From Hsuehochloa calcarea (taxonomy: Eukaryota > Streptophyta > Magnoliopsida > Poales > Poaceae): DNA of 64,000 nucleotides. A model generated the notes under the pieces. It saw nothing but the letters and a program-made list of their open reading frames with translations. It was not told where the DNA came from and did not search any database. Positions 1 through 12,700 of this stretch are shown here, piece after piece. Location: NCBI GenBank assembly GCA_036346395.1, contig CM070609.1:26796223-26860222 (forward strand), in the 5' to 3' direction. The stretch's first letter is position 1. Each line of letters begins with the position of its first letter. A program made the position numbers and the translations under genes.

Positions 1-15
1 AAGAAAAGAAGGCCA

Positions 16-3000
16 GTGAAGAAGGCCATGGCGATTGGCAAGGGGGAGGCCAAAGTCAATTACAAGGTGCTGGTTCAAGACAATACAAGAAAGGTGACAA
101 ATCAAGTGTCAAATGTTTCAACTGCAATGGCTTTGGTCATTATGCCGCAGAATGCCGGAAACCCAATAAGTCAAAAATCAAATGTTTCAACTGCAATGTC
201 TATGGACACTATGCATCAGAATGTAGAAAACCAAAAAGGGAAAGAGCAAACTTTGTTGAGAAACCGATGGAGGAAGATCCAACTCTGCTCTTAACTGAAG
301 CTTGTGGCAATCAGCAAAACACCAAGAGACTTACCGAAAAGCTCTTACTAAATGAAGATAAGGTGTGGCCAGAGTTCAAGTCTAGCAAGAAGGAAGGTGA
401 TTGCCGCTGGTATTTGGATACAGGTGCGAGCAATCATATGACCGGTGACAAATCAGTCTTTGCTGAGATTGATGAATCAGTGGGAGGCTCAAGAAGATTT
501 GGAGATGGTTCGCTTGTGGAAATATGTGGCCGTGGGAATCGATATTTGAGTGCAAAAATCTGGAACACAAGCTACTCATCGACGATACTATATCCCTCGA
601 CTAAAAGTCAGAAATTGAGTCTCGGTCAATTGGATGAAGGTGGCTGCAAGATAATGATTGTTGGAGGAAATCTGACAATTCACGATGGTGAACAGAGAAT
701 GATAGCCAATGTGCAGAGATCGGGGAACAGGTTATATGTTTTGGAACTGCACATAACAAAACCGATATGCCTGCTATCTGAAGATAACGGTGAAGCTTGG
801 CTTTGGCACAAGAGATATGGACATTTGAATTTCCGAGCTTTGGAAAGTATGTCACAAAAGGGGATGGTAGTAGGACTACCAAAGATTGATCATATTGAAC
901 AAATTTGTGAAGGATGTCTTGTTGGTAAGCAGAAGAGAAAGTCATTTCCTCAGAAATCACTATTTCGGGCTGATAATTTGCTTGAATTGGTTCATGGGGA
1001 TTTATGTGGTCCAATTTCACCAGAAACTCCCGGGGGAAATCGGTATTTTCTGCTGATGGTAGATGATTGCTCTAGATACATGTGGATAGTTCTACTAAAG
1101 GAAAAGAGTCAAGCTTTTGGTGCATTCATGAAAATCAAGACAAGAACAGAGGTGGAAACTAATCTCAAATCAAGGCTTTAGAATGCACTGGGGGAGTTCC
1201 ATTCAAAGGAGTTTGAGTCGTTTTGTGAAGATCAAGGTGTAAGGAGGTTTACCATACCCATATACACCACAAACAGCACGGGTGGTTGAGAGACGAATCG
1301 ATGCGGTGGTTGCTATGGCTCGAGTTTATCAAAGATAAAAAGATGCCGGCATATTTTTGGGGAGAAGCAAGACCACTGCAGCTTATTTGTTGAATCGAGC
1401 ATTCACAAAAGTATTCAGGGAAAGACACCGTATGAGGTCTGGCACAAAAGGAAACCAAACATAAGTCATCTACGAACGTTCGGATGCATTGCTCATGTGA
1501 AAACTGCTCTTCCTCACTTGTCGAAACTGCAAGATAGAAGCAAAGCAATGATTTTTATTGGATATGAGCCGGGATCCAAAGCATATAGATGTTATGATCC
1601 AAATACTCAAAGACTTCATATCAGTCGTGATATTGTTTTTGATGAGAGCAAGCACCGAATTGGAATTACGAGCAGCGCAAGGAAAATTACAGGAGAGTAA
1701 TATGGGGACTTTCACTGTAGTCTATCAAACTCCTGTTAGTACCGATGAAGCTTCAGATAGGGACATAACCGAAGGAACTGATGGAAACTTTGAAACTAGG
1801 GATCCTCAGGTTAATAGTCCTAGTACTCCCGAGTCACAAGTGTTTGAAATACTAGGTATTACTCATTCCTTACCAACCAATTAGACTACTCTTCAGATCT
1901 GACTCATCCACGTAATGTATAAACCGATTCGTAAATTTGAAGGATATCTATGATGAAACCAACCAATGGAATCTCGCTTTTGGCTATGTGTTTGCTTGCT
2001 TTGGAGGAGCCAACATGCTTTGAAGAAGCGTGAAAGAACCTAATTGGAGAAATGCAATTGAAGAAGAGATGAAAATCTATTCGGAAAATGAGACATGGGA
2101 ATTAGTAAAACCACCACAGAATCGAAAGCCCATAGGTATGAAGTGGATTTTTAAGCTCAAGAAAGACAAAGAAGGGAATATTATCAAATATAAAGCACGC
2201 TTGGTAGTAAAGGGTTATGCTCAAAAACAAGGAGTTGACTTTGATGAAGTGTTTGCTCGGTGGCGGATTAGAAACTGCTCGATTACTCTTAGCTCTAGCG
2301 ACTCATGAAGGATGGGAGGTGCACCATATGGATGTTAAGTTGGCATTTCTTAATGGAGATCTAGCCAAAGAAGTATATGTTCAACAACCACCGTGATATA
2401 TTAAAGGGGATTTGAACAGTATGTGTTGAGGCTTAAGAAAGCATTATATGGGCTACGACAGGCACCTCGAGCATGGAATTTGAAACTGGATAGATCACTT
2501 ATGTCACTGGGCTTTAAGAAAAGTCTTATTGAACATGTCAGATACAAGAGAATGGTTGAAAACAAAATTCTAATAGTTGGTGTATATGTTGATGACTTGA
2601 TCATTACTGGATCAAACATCAAAGACATAATTGAGTTCAAGGACCAAATGAGGAAAGTATTCAAAATGAGTGACCTTGGACCATTGAGTTACAATTTGGG
2701 AATTGAGGTGAAGCAAGGAGAAGGATCCATCTCAATCGCCAAACAAAGTTATGCAACCAAAATATTATCTTTAATGTGCATGATTGATTGTAATCCTTGT
2801 CAAAGTCCCATGGAGAGTCATCTGAAATTGAGTAAAAGGGTGGTGGAAATTCAAGGATAAAACGAGTATCGGAGTATAGTTGGAAGTTTGAGATACTTAG
2901 TAAATACAAGGCCGGATATTGCTTATGCAAAGGGCATTATAAGTAGATATATGGATGAACCTCTTGATGAACATATGGTCGCTATAAAACATATCCTAAG

Positions 3001-3535
3001 ATACATAAGTGGTACAAAAGGTTATGGTTGTTTTTATAAAAGAGGTGATGGACTGGAACCAAAACTAGTAGGTTTTGTGATAGTGACTTAGCGGGTGATA
3101 TTGATGACCTAAAAGTACTACAGAATGGCATTTTTTCTTGGTCAAAGTTTGGTTACATAGGCTTCTCAAAAGCAGAAAATAGTAGCTCTCTCCTCCCGTG
3201 AAGTCGAGTATATAGCTGCTACCACTACAACATGTCAAGGAATTTGGCAAAGTCGACTATATGGAGATCTCAAATGTACAACCGAGAAATTCAAATTAAT
3301 GATTGATAACAAGTCAGCAATTTCACTATGCAAGAATCCAGTTCATCATGGGCGGAGTAAACACATTGATACAAGATATCATTTTATTCGTGAATGTATT
3401 GAGGATGGAAAGGTCGAAGTGGAGTATGTCAGCTCTGAAGATCAACAGGCTGATTTGCTAACCAAAGCACTTGGTCGCATAAAATTTTTAGAGATGAGAC
3501 AGAAGATAGGTATTCTGGATGTGAAGTTAGGATAA
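16..3535 (+). pseudogene. copia Gag-Pol polyprotein remnant, many frameshifts
   Basis: Polyprotein for reverse transcription and integration of the copia element, broken in several places. Two tandem CCHC zinc knuckles (CFNCNGFGHYAAEC, then CFNCNVYGHYASEC) lie at about 110-230. A protease active site, YLDTGASNHMTGD, is near 410-450. GAG-pre-integrase (HKRYGHLNF) and the start of the integrase core (ELVHGDLCGP, LLMVDDCSRYMW) run to about 1180 in the long open stretch 267-1181. Integrase continues in other frames to about 1700. Reverse transcriptase starts near 2030 (NWRNAIEEEM), carries the catalytic YVDD near 2587, and RNase H ends with KHIDTRYHFIRE and LLTKALG at 3299-3535. Breaks occur near 1180, 1260, 1320, 2270, 2395, 2860 and 3085. 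Not a functional gene as read. Confidence 0.88.
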
Positions 3536-3553
3536 CAAGTTTAGGGGGTGATT

Positions 3554-3934
3554 TGTTAGATTAAACTTGTTATCTATTTGTTTTAGTTTTATGTTTTGGT
3601 CTTCTGTAACTTCAGAACTTACAACTCGGTTTCAGAGTTGGTCTGTAGATTTAAGTTTGTCTCCTTTTCGGTTTGGTCTGTAACTCGTCCAGTTTTACCT
3701 CTCAGATTCAAACTCGGATTCTTTGTCCGTTTTGCATCTTGATCTGTAAAACTCGGTTTGAGAAACCTCTATATATAGTAATGAAAACAGAAAAGTTGTA
3801 TCAATTGAGATACAAAGAAAAATTGAGATTACAGAGTTCAATCGTTCCTGCCTCATTGTGTTCTGTACTTTCGGGTTCTGGTTTCTTGTGAAGAAACCCA
3901 AGTTTTGAAGAAGTGCAGAATCAGCTTGACTGCA
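3554..3934 (+). repeat. 3' LTR of the copia element (3' limit approximate)
   Basis: Starts with TGTTAGATTAAAC directly after the polypurine tract and contains a TATA-like CTCTATATATAGT near 3769-3780, as expected of a copia U3/R boundary. Repeated CTCGGTTT-like words occur within it. The 3' end is not defined by a visible inverted TCTAACA; the TGCA at 3934 is only a candidate. Confidence 0.6.
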
Positions 3935-4220
3935 AGGTTCAAGAGGTTGATCCTTTCATCGGTGTCGTTCTCCGGCATGTCAGGCATTGCGAGGATGTCA
4001 GTGACGGCCTCAAAATATTTGACGGATTTTGGATCTTTGGTACAGTTTGATCAAATTCAGATCCAGGTATAATTTTCAGTGGTTCAAGAAGTCAGAAGCA
4101 GAAAAGAGTTCCATAATGATTCAAGGATATTGATTTAGATGTAAGCTGAATAAGTATTGTGACCCTTTTTTTGTTGAAAGAAACCATTTGGTGTTCTTGT
4201 TGTTGTTGTTTTCTGTTGGC
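3935..4220. other. no gene seen; spacer between copia LTR and element A
   Basis: No coding signal. It may be the rest of the copia LTR or old flanking DNA. It ends in TAAAT, the left target duplication of element A. Confidence 0.4.
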
Positions 4221-4225
4221 TAAAT
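4221..4225. repeat. Left target-site duplication of element A (TAAAT)
   Basis: TAAAT directly before the LTR; identical to 16128-16132 directly after the 3' LTR. Confidence 0.9.
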
Positions 4226-7200
4226 TGTAACATCCCAAATTTTCAGAGCTTTAAAAATCTTTTAAATAATGGTAGCAAGAAAATTCACCATTTGGATTTA
4301 TTGAATATTAATTTAAAAAGCTTAATATGGACTTTAAGGACAAATTGATTTAATGTGCTTAATCCCAACATCAACAATTGTCAAAACTATTTTATTTAGA
4401 TTCTATATGCTTGGATATATTTTATAGAATTTTCTGGAATTTTTCCAAAGTCATTTGCTATTTTCTAATTGCTATTTGCATTTTCTGGATTTATTTAAAA
4501 GAAAAATCAAAAGAAAATCTCGAACGATCGGGCCAAGCCCAAGACTATTCCATCGCCGGCCCACTCGCGCGCCTTCCTCGCCCGATGGCCGCCACGTGTC
4601 CCCTTCGCGCGACAGACGCTCCACGCCGCGCCTCGCTTGCTCTCGGTGCAGGATCTCCATCGTCCGGCTGCCGCGCCGCCCGCGCCGCGCTCGCTTGCTC
4701 TCGGCCGACCGGTGGACCGCGCCGCGACGCCTCCGGCGTCGTCTTCCTCCCGATCTCTCCGTGCTCGCTCCGCCCTTCGCGCCGCGCCGCCGTTTCCTTT
4801 CGGGACTCCGCGTCCTCGGCTATAAAAAGCCCCGAGCCCCAATCTCTTCGCCTCTCTCTCCTCGTAACCCCGAGTCGCCGCCCTCGCCTCGTCTCGTTGC
4901 GCGGCATTGCCTGTAAGACCGCCGCCGCCGCAACTCGCTACCACCGCCTTCCGCCGTCTCGAGCTCCGTTGGCCGTGCAACCACCGCCTCGAGTGCGCAA
5001 TAACACGGGCTTCATCTCGCCACCGCCGCCGCCGAGCGCCTTCGCCGCTGCCGCGCCGTCCGACAACGCGAGCTCGCCGCCGCCGCCTCCTTCACTTGCC
5101 ACCGGTGAGTTCGTGCCACCCGCGCCCGCCGCCACCTCTAGTAGCATCGCCTTCCTCTTGGCGACCCGTTTTGGTGCCAGCGCCACTCACCGCCGTTCGC
5201 CGTCGTCGCCGGCCGGCAAGCCTCTCGCCGCGCTCCTCCTCTCGTTCCCCGGTAGACGTGGCGGCAAGTCATCACCACGGCCGCCGCGCCACCGAGGTGG
5301 CGCTGCGTGCTCACGCCACCGCCGCGTGGCACAGTCCACCGCCACCCCTAACCCTCGGCTCGGTGGACCCAGTCCACCATGAGCCGAGAGGATGACAGTG
5401 GGTCCCACCGTGTCGCTTTTAATTTAAATTTAATTCTTTTCCCGAAATTCTCTACCGACGCAAGCATTGCGCAATAATCCGAATTTCCTTTATAAAAATA
5501 ATTCGGGAAATTCGAGAAAATCCAAATTAGGGTTTAATTGATTTTCAAATCTTCCAAAGCCCATATCTTTTGCATCCGAAGTCCAATTGAGCCCATTAAA
5601 ATTTGTAAATTTATATAAAATTAAGATCTATTTAATGGTGAATTTTATTTAATTTTTGGAGTTTGTTTTGCCTCTGTTATTTATTTGTTTTGTTTCTTTT
5701 ATCTCGTTTCATGAGTAGACGCCGATACTTGGGAATTTTGCGTAAGAAGGAGCACCTCAAGACCAAGACCAATATCTAGATCTATTCCAAGGCAAGTTAT
5801 ACCTTTGATCATTTTGAACCCAGTTTTCAAAATACCTTGTTTCAATGTATTGCATTCTATTTCAAGTATTTATTTAAATGCTTTTGGGTGTAGTTATTAA
5901 TCCAATTTGTTATATCCACCTTGTCTATTATATGCCATGATCTTTTGTCACCCTAGGTTGGTTAATTATTAGTTGGTATTATCGTAGCACCAACGTGGGT
6001 TGGTTAGATACGATTAGATCGCTTAGCCATGCCACGAGTCATCATTTCATGTGAGAGTTGCAATTATAAATTTGACTAAGTGATTATGGAACTGTGATGA
6101 ATCTGTGTGTCTTTGTGTCTTGTTACTCGTTGATGGCATGTGTTGCACTTAACCAACAGGTGGGAAAAGATTTAGACCGAGGCAAGTGGTGGATTCTGTG
6201 TGAATGGTGGAGCTGTGCTTATTAAACTTTGTGATTTGGGTTAAATCGAAGTCTTGCCTTGGTCAATTAAGGACTTAACTTTGTGCGCCATTGAACTGGC
6301 CTTCTGCACGACCACATGCCTAGTATGGGTCGGGCCCGACTTAGTAAGTTATGGAGTCTTGACATTGACAACTCGTGTTGTATTTAAGCTATGTGATGGG
6401 TCGGAGGTGTGATATGTCACATCGCGGACGGCTCATTGCATCCTGTCCAATGGTGTGTGTCGCTCCAAGGGTCGTGTGTACAAATTGACGGCGATAAAGC
6501 ACACCAGGAGTGTCATTGTTTGAGATGAAGTTTCTGAAAGGTTTTGTTATGGTCAGTGATCGCTACACTGATTGTATCGTGTGGGTAAAGTATACAAACT
6601 CTGCAGAGTGTTAAATCAATCTATTCGAATAGCCGCGTCCTCGGTTATGGACATGCTCGGGAATTTCACATGAGGGGTAGATTTTCATAAAACAATTGGG
6701 AAGGGTCAGCTGTGTGAGATAACTTGTTCAGCTGTGTGAGATAACTTGTTCAGCTGTGTGAAAGAACTTGATTAGACTATGTGTACTTTGTGAAATCAAT
6801 TGTTAACTTATTATTGTCTATTTGTTTTGAATTATGCTTTCAATCTATTATTTGTATTCAATTGCAAATGTTGTATTTCTGTAAAATAACCACAGAAGTC
6901 ACTCCTTTGGAATAAGCCATCATGTATAAATGCATTCTGTGGTATGACTTGCGAGTACGGTGTGTACTCACTCTTGCTAAACAAATCAACAGAAGTGGAG
7001 GAGTCGTCGCCTGCTTTTGAAGAGGAACTCTACGAAGGTTGAGCGTTAGGGTCTTGCTCCCAGTCAGTTGCCTGTGGTAAATTGATGGGAGCCACCGGAG
7101 TTTATTTCGTTTCCGCTGCAGTTTATTCTCTTATTGTCAGCCTTGCATGGCTTAATAAATGTAACACTCGACCATAAGGTCCCAACAGTTATTTGTTATT

Positions 7201-7335
7201 TAAAGTACTCGTTTATTCTTATATTCGTTGTATGGATGTGATATTTCATCAATGTTAACACTGTGTGCACTAGCGTGATCCTGGACTAGTGCATAATACA
7301 CAGAGGGTCCAGATTTGCATATTTGGGTCCCGACA
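4226..7335 (+). repeat. 5' LTR of element A (3.1 kb)
   Basis: TGTAACATCCC...GGGTCCCGACA. It has an AT-rich start, a GC-rich CCGCCG-laden block (about 4530-5410) around a TATA box, then a long AT-rich U5-like part. The GC-rich block contains long open frames that are composition artefacts. A 22-bp unit is present in three tandem copies at 6707-6772 but only two in the 3' LTR. Confidence 0.93.
4821..4828 (+). promoter_or_regulatory. TATA box of the element A 5' LTR
   Basis: CGGCTATAAAAAGCC inside the GC-rich block, the likely Pol II promoter for the genomic RNA. The 3' LTR has the matching CGGCTATAAAAGCC at 13633-13646. Confidence 0.7.
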
Positions 7336-7339
7336 GAGG

Positions 7340-7352
7340 TGGTATCAGAGCC
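7340..7352 (+). other. Primer-binding site of element A (tRNA-Met type)
   Basis: TGGTATCAGAGCC, complementary to the 3' end of plant initiator tRNA-Met, four bases after the LTR end. It marks the start of minus-strand DNA synthesis. Confidence 0.9.
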
Positions 7353-8552
7353 ATACTGACTGTTGGTCTTGACCTTAGCTAGATTGGCCGTTGTAGTGTG
7401 TCCAAACTATTTTCTAAAGCAAAATTAACTTGCAAGATTAACTGAACTCCTTAACTCATCTCATGTCTCTCTTCACTCAACTATTGCTGAAATTCTTTCT
7501 TTCCCCGCTATTTTGAAGTTGTTTTCATATCCTTGTCCATCTTGACAGATGCCTCGCCTTCGAGTTATGGAGAGCGCAAGGGGGACTTGCCACGAGCTTT
7601 GGAAGTTGCTACAAGTACTTGGAGGGTTCGATCGTCCATTGTACCGTGGCGTTGCTTGGATTGTGAACGCCGAGATCGTGGAGTGATCGCCATTTGACCG
7701 CCTCGCGCCGGAAGAACACTAAGGCAAGCAAACCACCGAACATCTCACTCGAAGGAGTATTTGGATTGAAGCAATCCAGAGTCTTCACGCCTTGCCATCC
7801 CGAGGATCTGCAACATCTACTCGAGAGCTTCGTGACACGCTTTTCGCTATCATCCCCGCACTTCCGACGTGGATCTTGCCGCACGCTTTCCGCCTACGGA
7901 GGGAGAAGACAACGCCACCGTCGTGCATCTCGCCCGCCGCCACGCCGGGAAGAATCGTTGGAGTTAGCCGCCACAGAGCCGAGTGTACCTATGAGACTCT
8001 TCGAGAGTCAAGAAAGGATCGCCATATTAGAAGAAACTCTTTATGGACGACACGATCACGAAGAAGACATCAAGAGGAAGACCTGTAAGAAGTCGATGGA
8101 CCGGTGAACCGTAAGAGCCAGCAGAGGCGCAGAGCGAAGCACCAAAGAAGACTGCACTGTGGACACTGCTCCTATTGCACCATCCCCGGACATCGGGATC
8201 GGTTTGCGAGATGCCACCACTTTCGTGTCTACAAGAAAGGGGAGCACCGCCAAGGTCATGGAGGCTATTTGATCGAGTAGTCTGTTCGAGTTGTTTCAGG
8301 CTTAGCCAGTTTTATGTCTTGAGTCGCCCTTTAGGTGGTAGTTTGGTGTGCTTAAGTTCGTCCTTATTTTTGTGTGCAAGTATGAGCTGCAAAGGCCCTT
8401 AGGCATTTGTTGCAAGCCATACTATTATCTTAATCAATATAAGAGTTTCAGTTGAGCTTTCTTAAAATATGTTGTTGGGTTTTACCTACCCCGATTAGTT
8501 CTACACCTTATCTTGTGCTTGCTACCTTATCTAACCCCTGGAGATTCACCAG
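7353..8552 (+). other. Leader of element A, possible extra ORF before gag
   Basis: A 1.2-kb stretch between PBS and gag. An open stretch at 7694-8107 (137 codons, starting MTASRRKNTKASKPP, arginine-rich) could be a broken ORF0-like reading frame of the sort described upstream of gag in some rice gypsy elements. I do not recognise any domain in it. A chance frame is equally possible. Confidence 0.35.
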
Positions 8553-9752
8553 ATGGTTCAGACTCGTCAAGCTGCTGCAAGTGGTTCTGATACTCCAGTG
8601 TCAGAAGGACGGGAGCAAATCCCCGGAGAAGCAATTCCACCACAAGCACCTTCAGTCGATCTGCAGAATTTTGGGGCATTCATGACAGCTCAGACCCAGC
8701 TGATGTACACCATGATGAATCAGATGCAAGCTATGAATAACCAGAGCAACAACAATCAACATCACAATGGAACCCCGCTGCTCATGGTCACAATGGATCA
8801 TCCAAGTTGGTCGAGTTTATGAGGACCCGCCCACCAACCTTTTCTCGACATGTCTCACCGTAGAAGCTGATGATTGGCTTCGTGTTATTGAGAGGAAACT
8901 GCTGATCACTCAATGCAGCGATCATGAAAAAGTTCTGTACGCCTCTCACCAGATGGAAGGCATTGCCGCCGAATGGTGGGAAAATTTTTGTGCAGCGCAT
9001 GGAACGCCGCAAGACATTACTTGGGAAGAGTTCACAACCGCTTTTCGCCGATATCATGTACCGTAAGGAATCATGGATCTAAAGAAGGATGAATTCGTGC
9101 TCTCAAGCAAGGAGGAATGTCGGTGATCGACTACCTCAACAAATTCTCTCAACTTGCTCGATATGTCGCAGAAGATGTCGCCATCGACAAGGCTCGCGTA
9201 GTCGTTTTACAAAGGATTGAACACTGGACTTCAAGTCAACTTGATCGCCCACACCTTTCCTGATTTTCAAGAGTTAATCAACAAGGCTTTGATTCTAGAA
9301 GATAAGCGCAAGGAATTGGAAGATCATCGTAGCGCAGAATGGCTCAAAGAAGGAAGTCACCAACCCCACCGAGGGCAAGAATGATTCCACCGCAGCTTAG
9401 CCGCTTTCCACCACGAGTCGCGGACCACCCGCACCAACTTCAAGACTCGCCCGCTTGTTCGTAACTTCCGCAATCCCGCACTACCAACCCCAATCCAATA
9501 AGCAACCCACGTAATACAACCGAGTTTGCTTTACTGCCGTCGGCCAGGGCATTTCGCCAACCGATGTCCGCAGATTGGGACTATCACCCAAGACGCTTCA
9601 ACCTTGGGAACACACCACCAAGACGCCAAGACAAGGCAACCATCAAGGAACTTCTCAAGCTACCGGTCAATCCGGAGGAGCACCGCCATCGCGGTCGAGG
9701 TCGTGTCAACCACGCCACTCTAGAAGGAGCCCAAGAAGCACCGACGTTGTAA
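8553..9752 (+). pseudogene. gag of element A, frameshifted
   Basis: Capsid/nucleocapsid region. It opens at 8553 with MVQTRQAAASGSDTPV and a Met/Gln/Asn-rich stretch. The retrotransposon gag core follows: DDWLRVIERKL, then AAEWWENFCAAHG and TWEEFTTAFRRYHVP (about 8867-9063). Downstream pieces read QGGMSVIDYLNKFSQLARY in another frame. A CCHC nucleocapsid knuckle lies at about 9526-9573 (YCRRPGHFANRCP), whose first cysteine is out of frame by one missing base. At least four breaks interrupt the frame. Acts in virus-like particle assembly in the cytoplasm in intact relatives. Confidence 0.8.
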
Positions 9753-9799
9753 TCGGGTAAGTTCCTAGTAAATTCAAGACTGCATCGCCTCGCTTGATT

Positions 9800-12700
9800 C
9801 GAGATTCACATTCGCTTGTTTCGGAATTTTTGCAACTAAGAACAAATTGGAAGTTATGCATCTTAAGCATACTCTGTTAGTCCAATACCGAGCAGAGCTA
9901 AGTTCTAAAGTTGGATGTTTAGGAGCTAGGCTACTCATAGTCGGAGTTGAGTTTCTAACCAACCTAATAGTTCTAGACACTCGCACCATAGATGTCATCC
10001 TTGGTATGGATTGGTTATCCAAACATAAAGCAAGGCTAGATTGTGGCGAAGAGCCATGACAATTGAGGATACCACAGAAAGAAAGTAGAATTTCTAGCCA
10101 CCTCGAGACGTGATGGACATTTGGTAGTCAACGCTTTGAAGACAGCTTCTTTGGAAGATGTACCGTAGTCGAGATTAACCGATGTATTTCCGTAAGAATT
10201 ACTGGAATGCCACCGACCGTGACATTGAGTTTGTCATCGATCTAGTGCCGTGAACGGCACCAATTTCAAGAGACCCTACCGGATGCCAATGATGAACTTG
10301 TGGAAATGAAGAAGCGGATAGAAGAACTCTTGGAGAAAGGTTTTGTAAGACCTAGTTCGCCGCATGGGGAGCACCGCTTTGTTTGTCAAGAAGAAAGATG
10401 GAAGTATGAGAATGTGTATCGATTATCGTTCTCTCAATGAAGTCACCATCAAGAATAAGTACCCATTGCCCGTAATAGATGATTTGTTCGACCGGATGAA
10501 AGGAGCCGAGTATTCTCCAAGATCGATCTGCGATCAAAGTTACCATCGCTTGAAGATTTGTCCTAAGGATGTACCAAAGACCGCTTTCTCAACCCGGTAT
10601 GGACATTATGAGTTTTTAGTCATGTCTTTTGGATTGACTAATGCCCCGCCTATTTCATGAACATGATGAACAAGGTATTCATGGAATACTTGGATAAGTT
10701 TGTGGTAGTATTCATTGATGATATTTTGGTATACTCAAAATCGGAAGAAGAACATGCGAACATTTGAGATTAATCCTAGAGAAGCTCGAGAGGACATCAC
10801 CGTATGCCAAGTTCAAGAAGTGTGACTTTTGGAAGAAGAAAGTTGATTTTCTCGGTCATGTGATGACAAAGAAGGAGTAGCAATTGACCGGAAAAGTTAA
10901 AGTCAGAATGAATTGGGAGCACCCAAGACGATTACTCAAATTCGTAGTTTCTTGGGAATGGCAGATACTATCGTCGTTTCATTGAAGGGTTCTCAACGAT
11001 TGCTAAACCTCTTACGCAATTGTTGAAGAAAGAGAAGAAGTTTATTTGGACCCCAGCTTGTGAAGAAAGTTTTCAAGAATTGAAGAAACATTTGACTTCA
11101 CCCGATGCTAGTTTTGCTTGGATATCGATAAGGATTTTGATATCTATTGTGATGCTTCAGCGTCAAGGATTAGGATGTGTCCTTATGCAAGAAGGAAGAG
11201 CTGTCGCTATGCGTCAAGGCAATTAAGGCCTCATGAAGAGAACTATCCTACCCATGATTTGGAACTAGTTGCCGTAGTGCATGCTTTGAAGATTTGGCGC
11301 CATTATCTCATCGAGAATCGTGTGAAGTCTACAGCATCATAAGAGCTCAAGTACATATTCACTCACCGATTTGAACATGAGACAGAGAAGATGGTGGAAT
11401 TAATAAAGGATTATAATCTTGGAATCCATTACCATCCTGGTAAGGCCAATGTAGTTGCAGATGCACTGAGTCGTAAAAGCTACTGCAATACTCTGGAAGT
11501 AAAAGAGATTTGCCCTAACTTCGGAGGAATTCCAGAAGCTACAGTTAGAACTTGTTTCTGAGGGATTTGTGGCCAGCCTAGAAGTGCAATCTACTCTAGA
11601 GAAACATATTTGTGAAGCCCAACCCAAGGATTCTGAGTTTGCCGACCTCAAAAAGAAGATGGCAGAAGGAAAATTTAAAGACTTCACCATAGATGATCAG
11701 GATATACTGTGGATCAATGGACGATTCGTATGCGGATATGGATGGATTAAGACAAATGATTCAAGGAAGCCCATGACTCAAAGTATTCAATTCACCCTGG
11801 AAGTACTAAGATGTATCAGGATGTTAAGAGTAAGTTTTGGTGGCCAAACTTAAAGCGAGACGTCGCAGAGTTCGTTGCCTTATGCGACGTGTGTCAGAAA
11901 GTAAAGGCAGAGCATCAGAGACCAGCAGGTTTGCTACAACCGCTGAAGATACCAGAATGGAAGTGGGAAGAAATCGGTATGGATTTTATTACCGGTCTAC
12001 CCAAGACTCAATCAGGTTATGATTCGATTTGGGTAATAGTGGATCGTTTGACTAAGGTTGCCCATTTCTTGCCAGTCAAAACCACTTACTCAGGAGACCG
12101 CTTGGCGGAATTGTATATGACAAAAATCGTCAGTCTGCACGGTGTGCCTAAGAAGATAGTGTCAGATCGAGGATCTCAATTCACCTCTCGCTTCGCGAGT
12201 CTACATGAAGCCACGAACTCATCCAATTTCAAGATCGCTTATCATCCATAGACAGATGGACAGACTGAAAGAGTTAATCAGATATTAGAGGATATGTTAA
12301 GAGCCTGTGCCTTAGCTAATGCTACTAGTTGGGATAAGAGTTTACCGTATGCCGAATTCTCGTACAACAACGCTTATCGGGCGGTTTGCGATGTCACCAT
12401 TTGAAGCTCAGACGGTCGTGCCTGCAGAACTCCGTTGAATTGGTCAGAGACAGCTGAACGCGTAGTGTTCGGGCCAAATATTATTCAGGAAGCCGAAGAA
12501 CAAGTTGCTATGATCAGAGAAAGACTAAAGATAGCCCAGTCCAGGCAAAAGAGTTATGCCGATAATCGTCGTCGTGACCTCGCCTTTGAACCGAGGATTT
12601 TGTGTATCTTCGAGTTACTCCGCCGAGGTGTTAAGAGATTCCACACCAAAGGGAAGCTTGCTCCTAGATATGTGGGTCCATTCAAGGTTTTGGAACGCCG

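Larger units (their letters stand above)
1..3934 (+). mobile_element. Ty1/copia retrotransposon, 3' part, decayed
   Basis: The window opens inside a copia-type element. Domain order is that of Ty1/copia: gag zinc knuckles, protease, GAG-pre-integrase, integrase, reverse transcriptase, RNase H, then a G-rich polypurine tract (TTAGGGGGTG, 3541-3550) and an LTR starting TGTTAGATT at 3554. The 5' LTR and most of gag lie outside the window. Resemblance of the GAG-pre and integrase segments to Tork/Tnt1-like plant elements is from memory. The 3' limit is uncertain: I placed it at a TGCA near 3934, and no target duplication can be tested because the left end is missing. Confidence 0.85.

Noticed and set aside
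4378..5408. Long GC-rich ORFs on both strands (up to 334 codons) and their twins at 13192-14293
   Set aside because: They lie in the two LTR copies, are low-complexity Ala/Pro/Arg/Ser, and are not conserved in frame between the copies.
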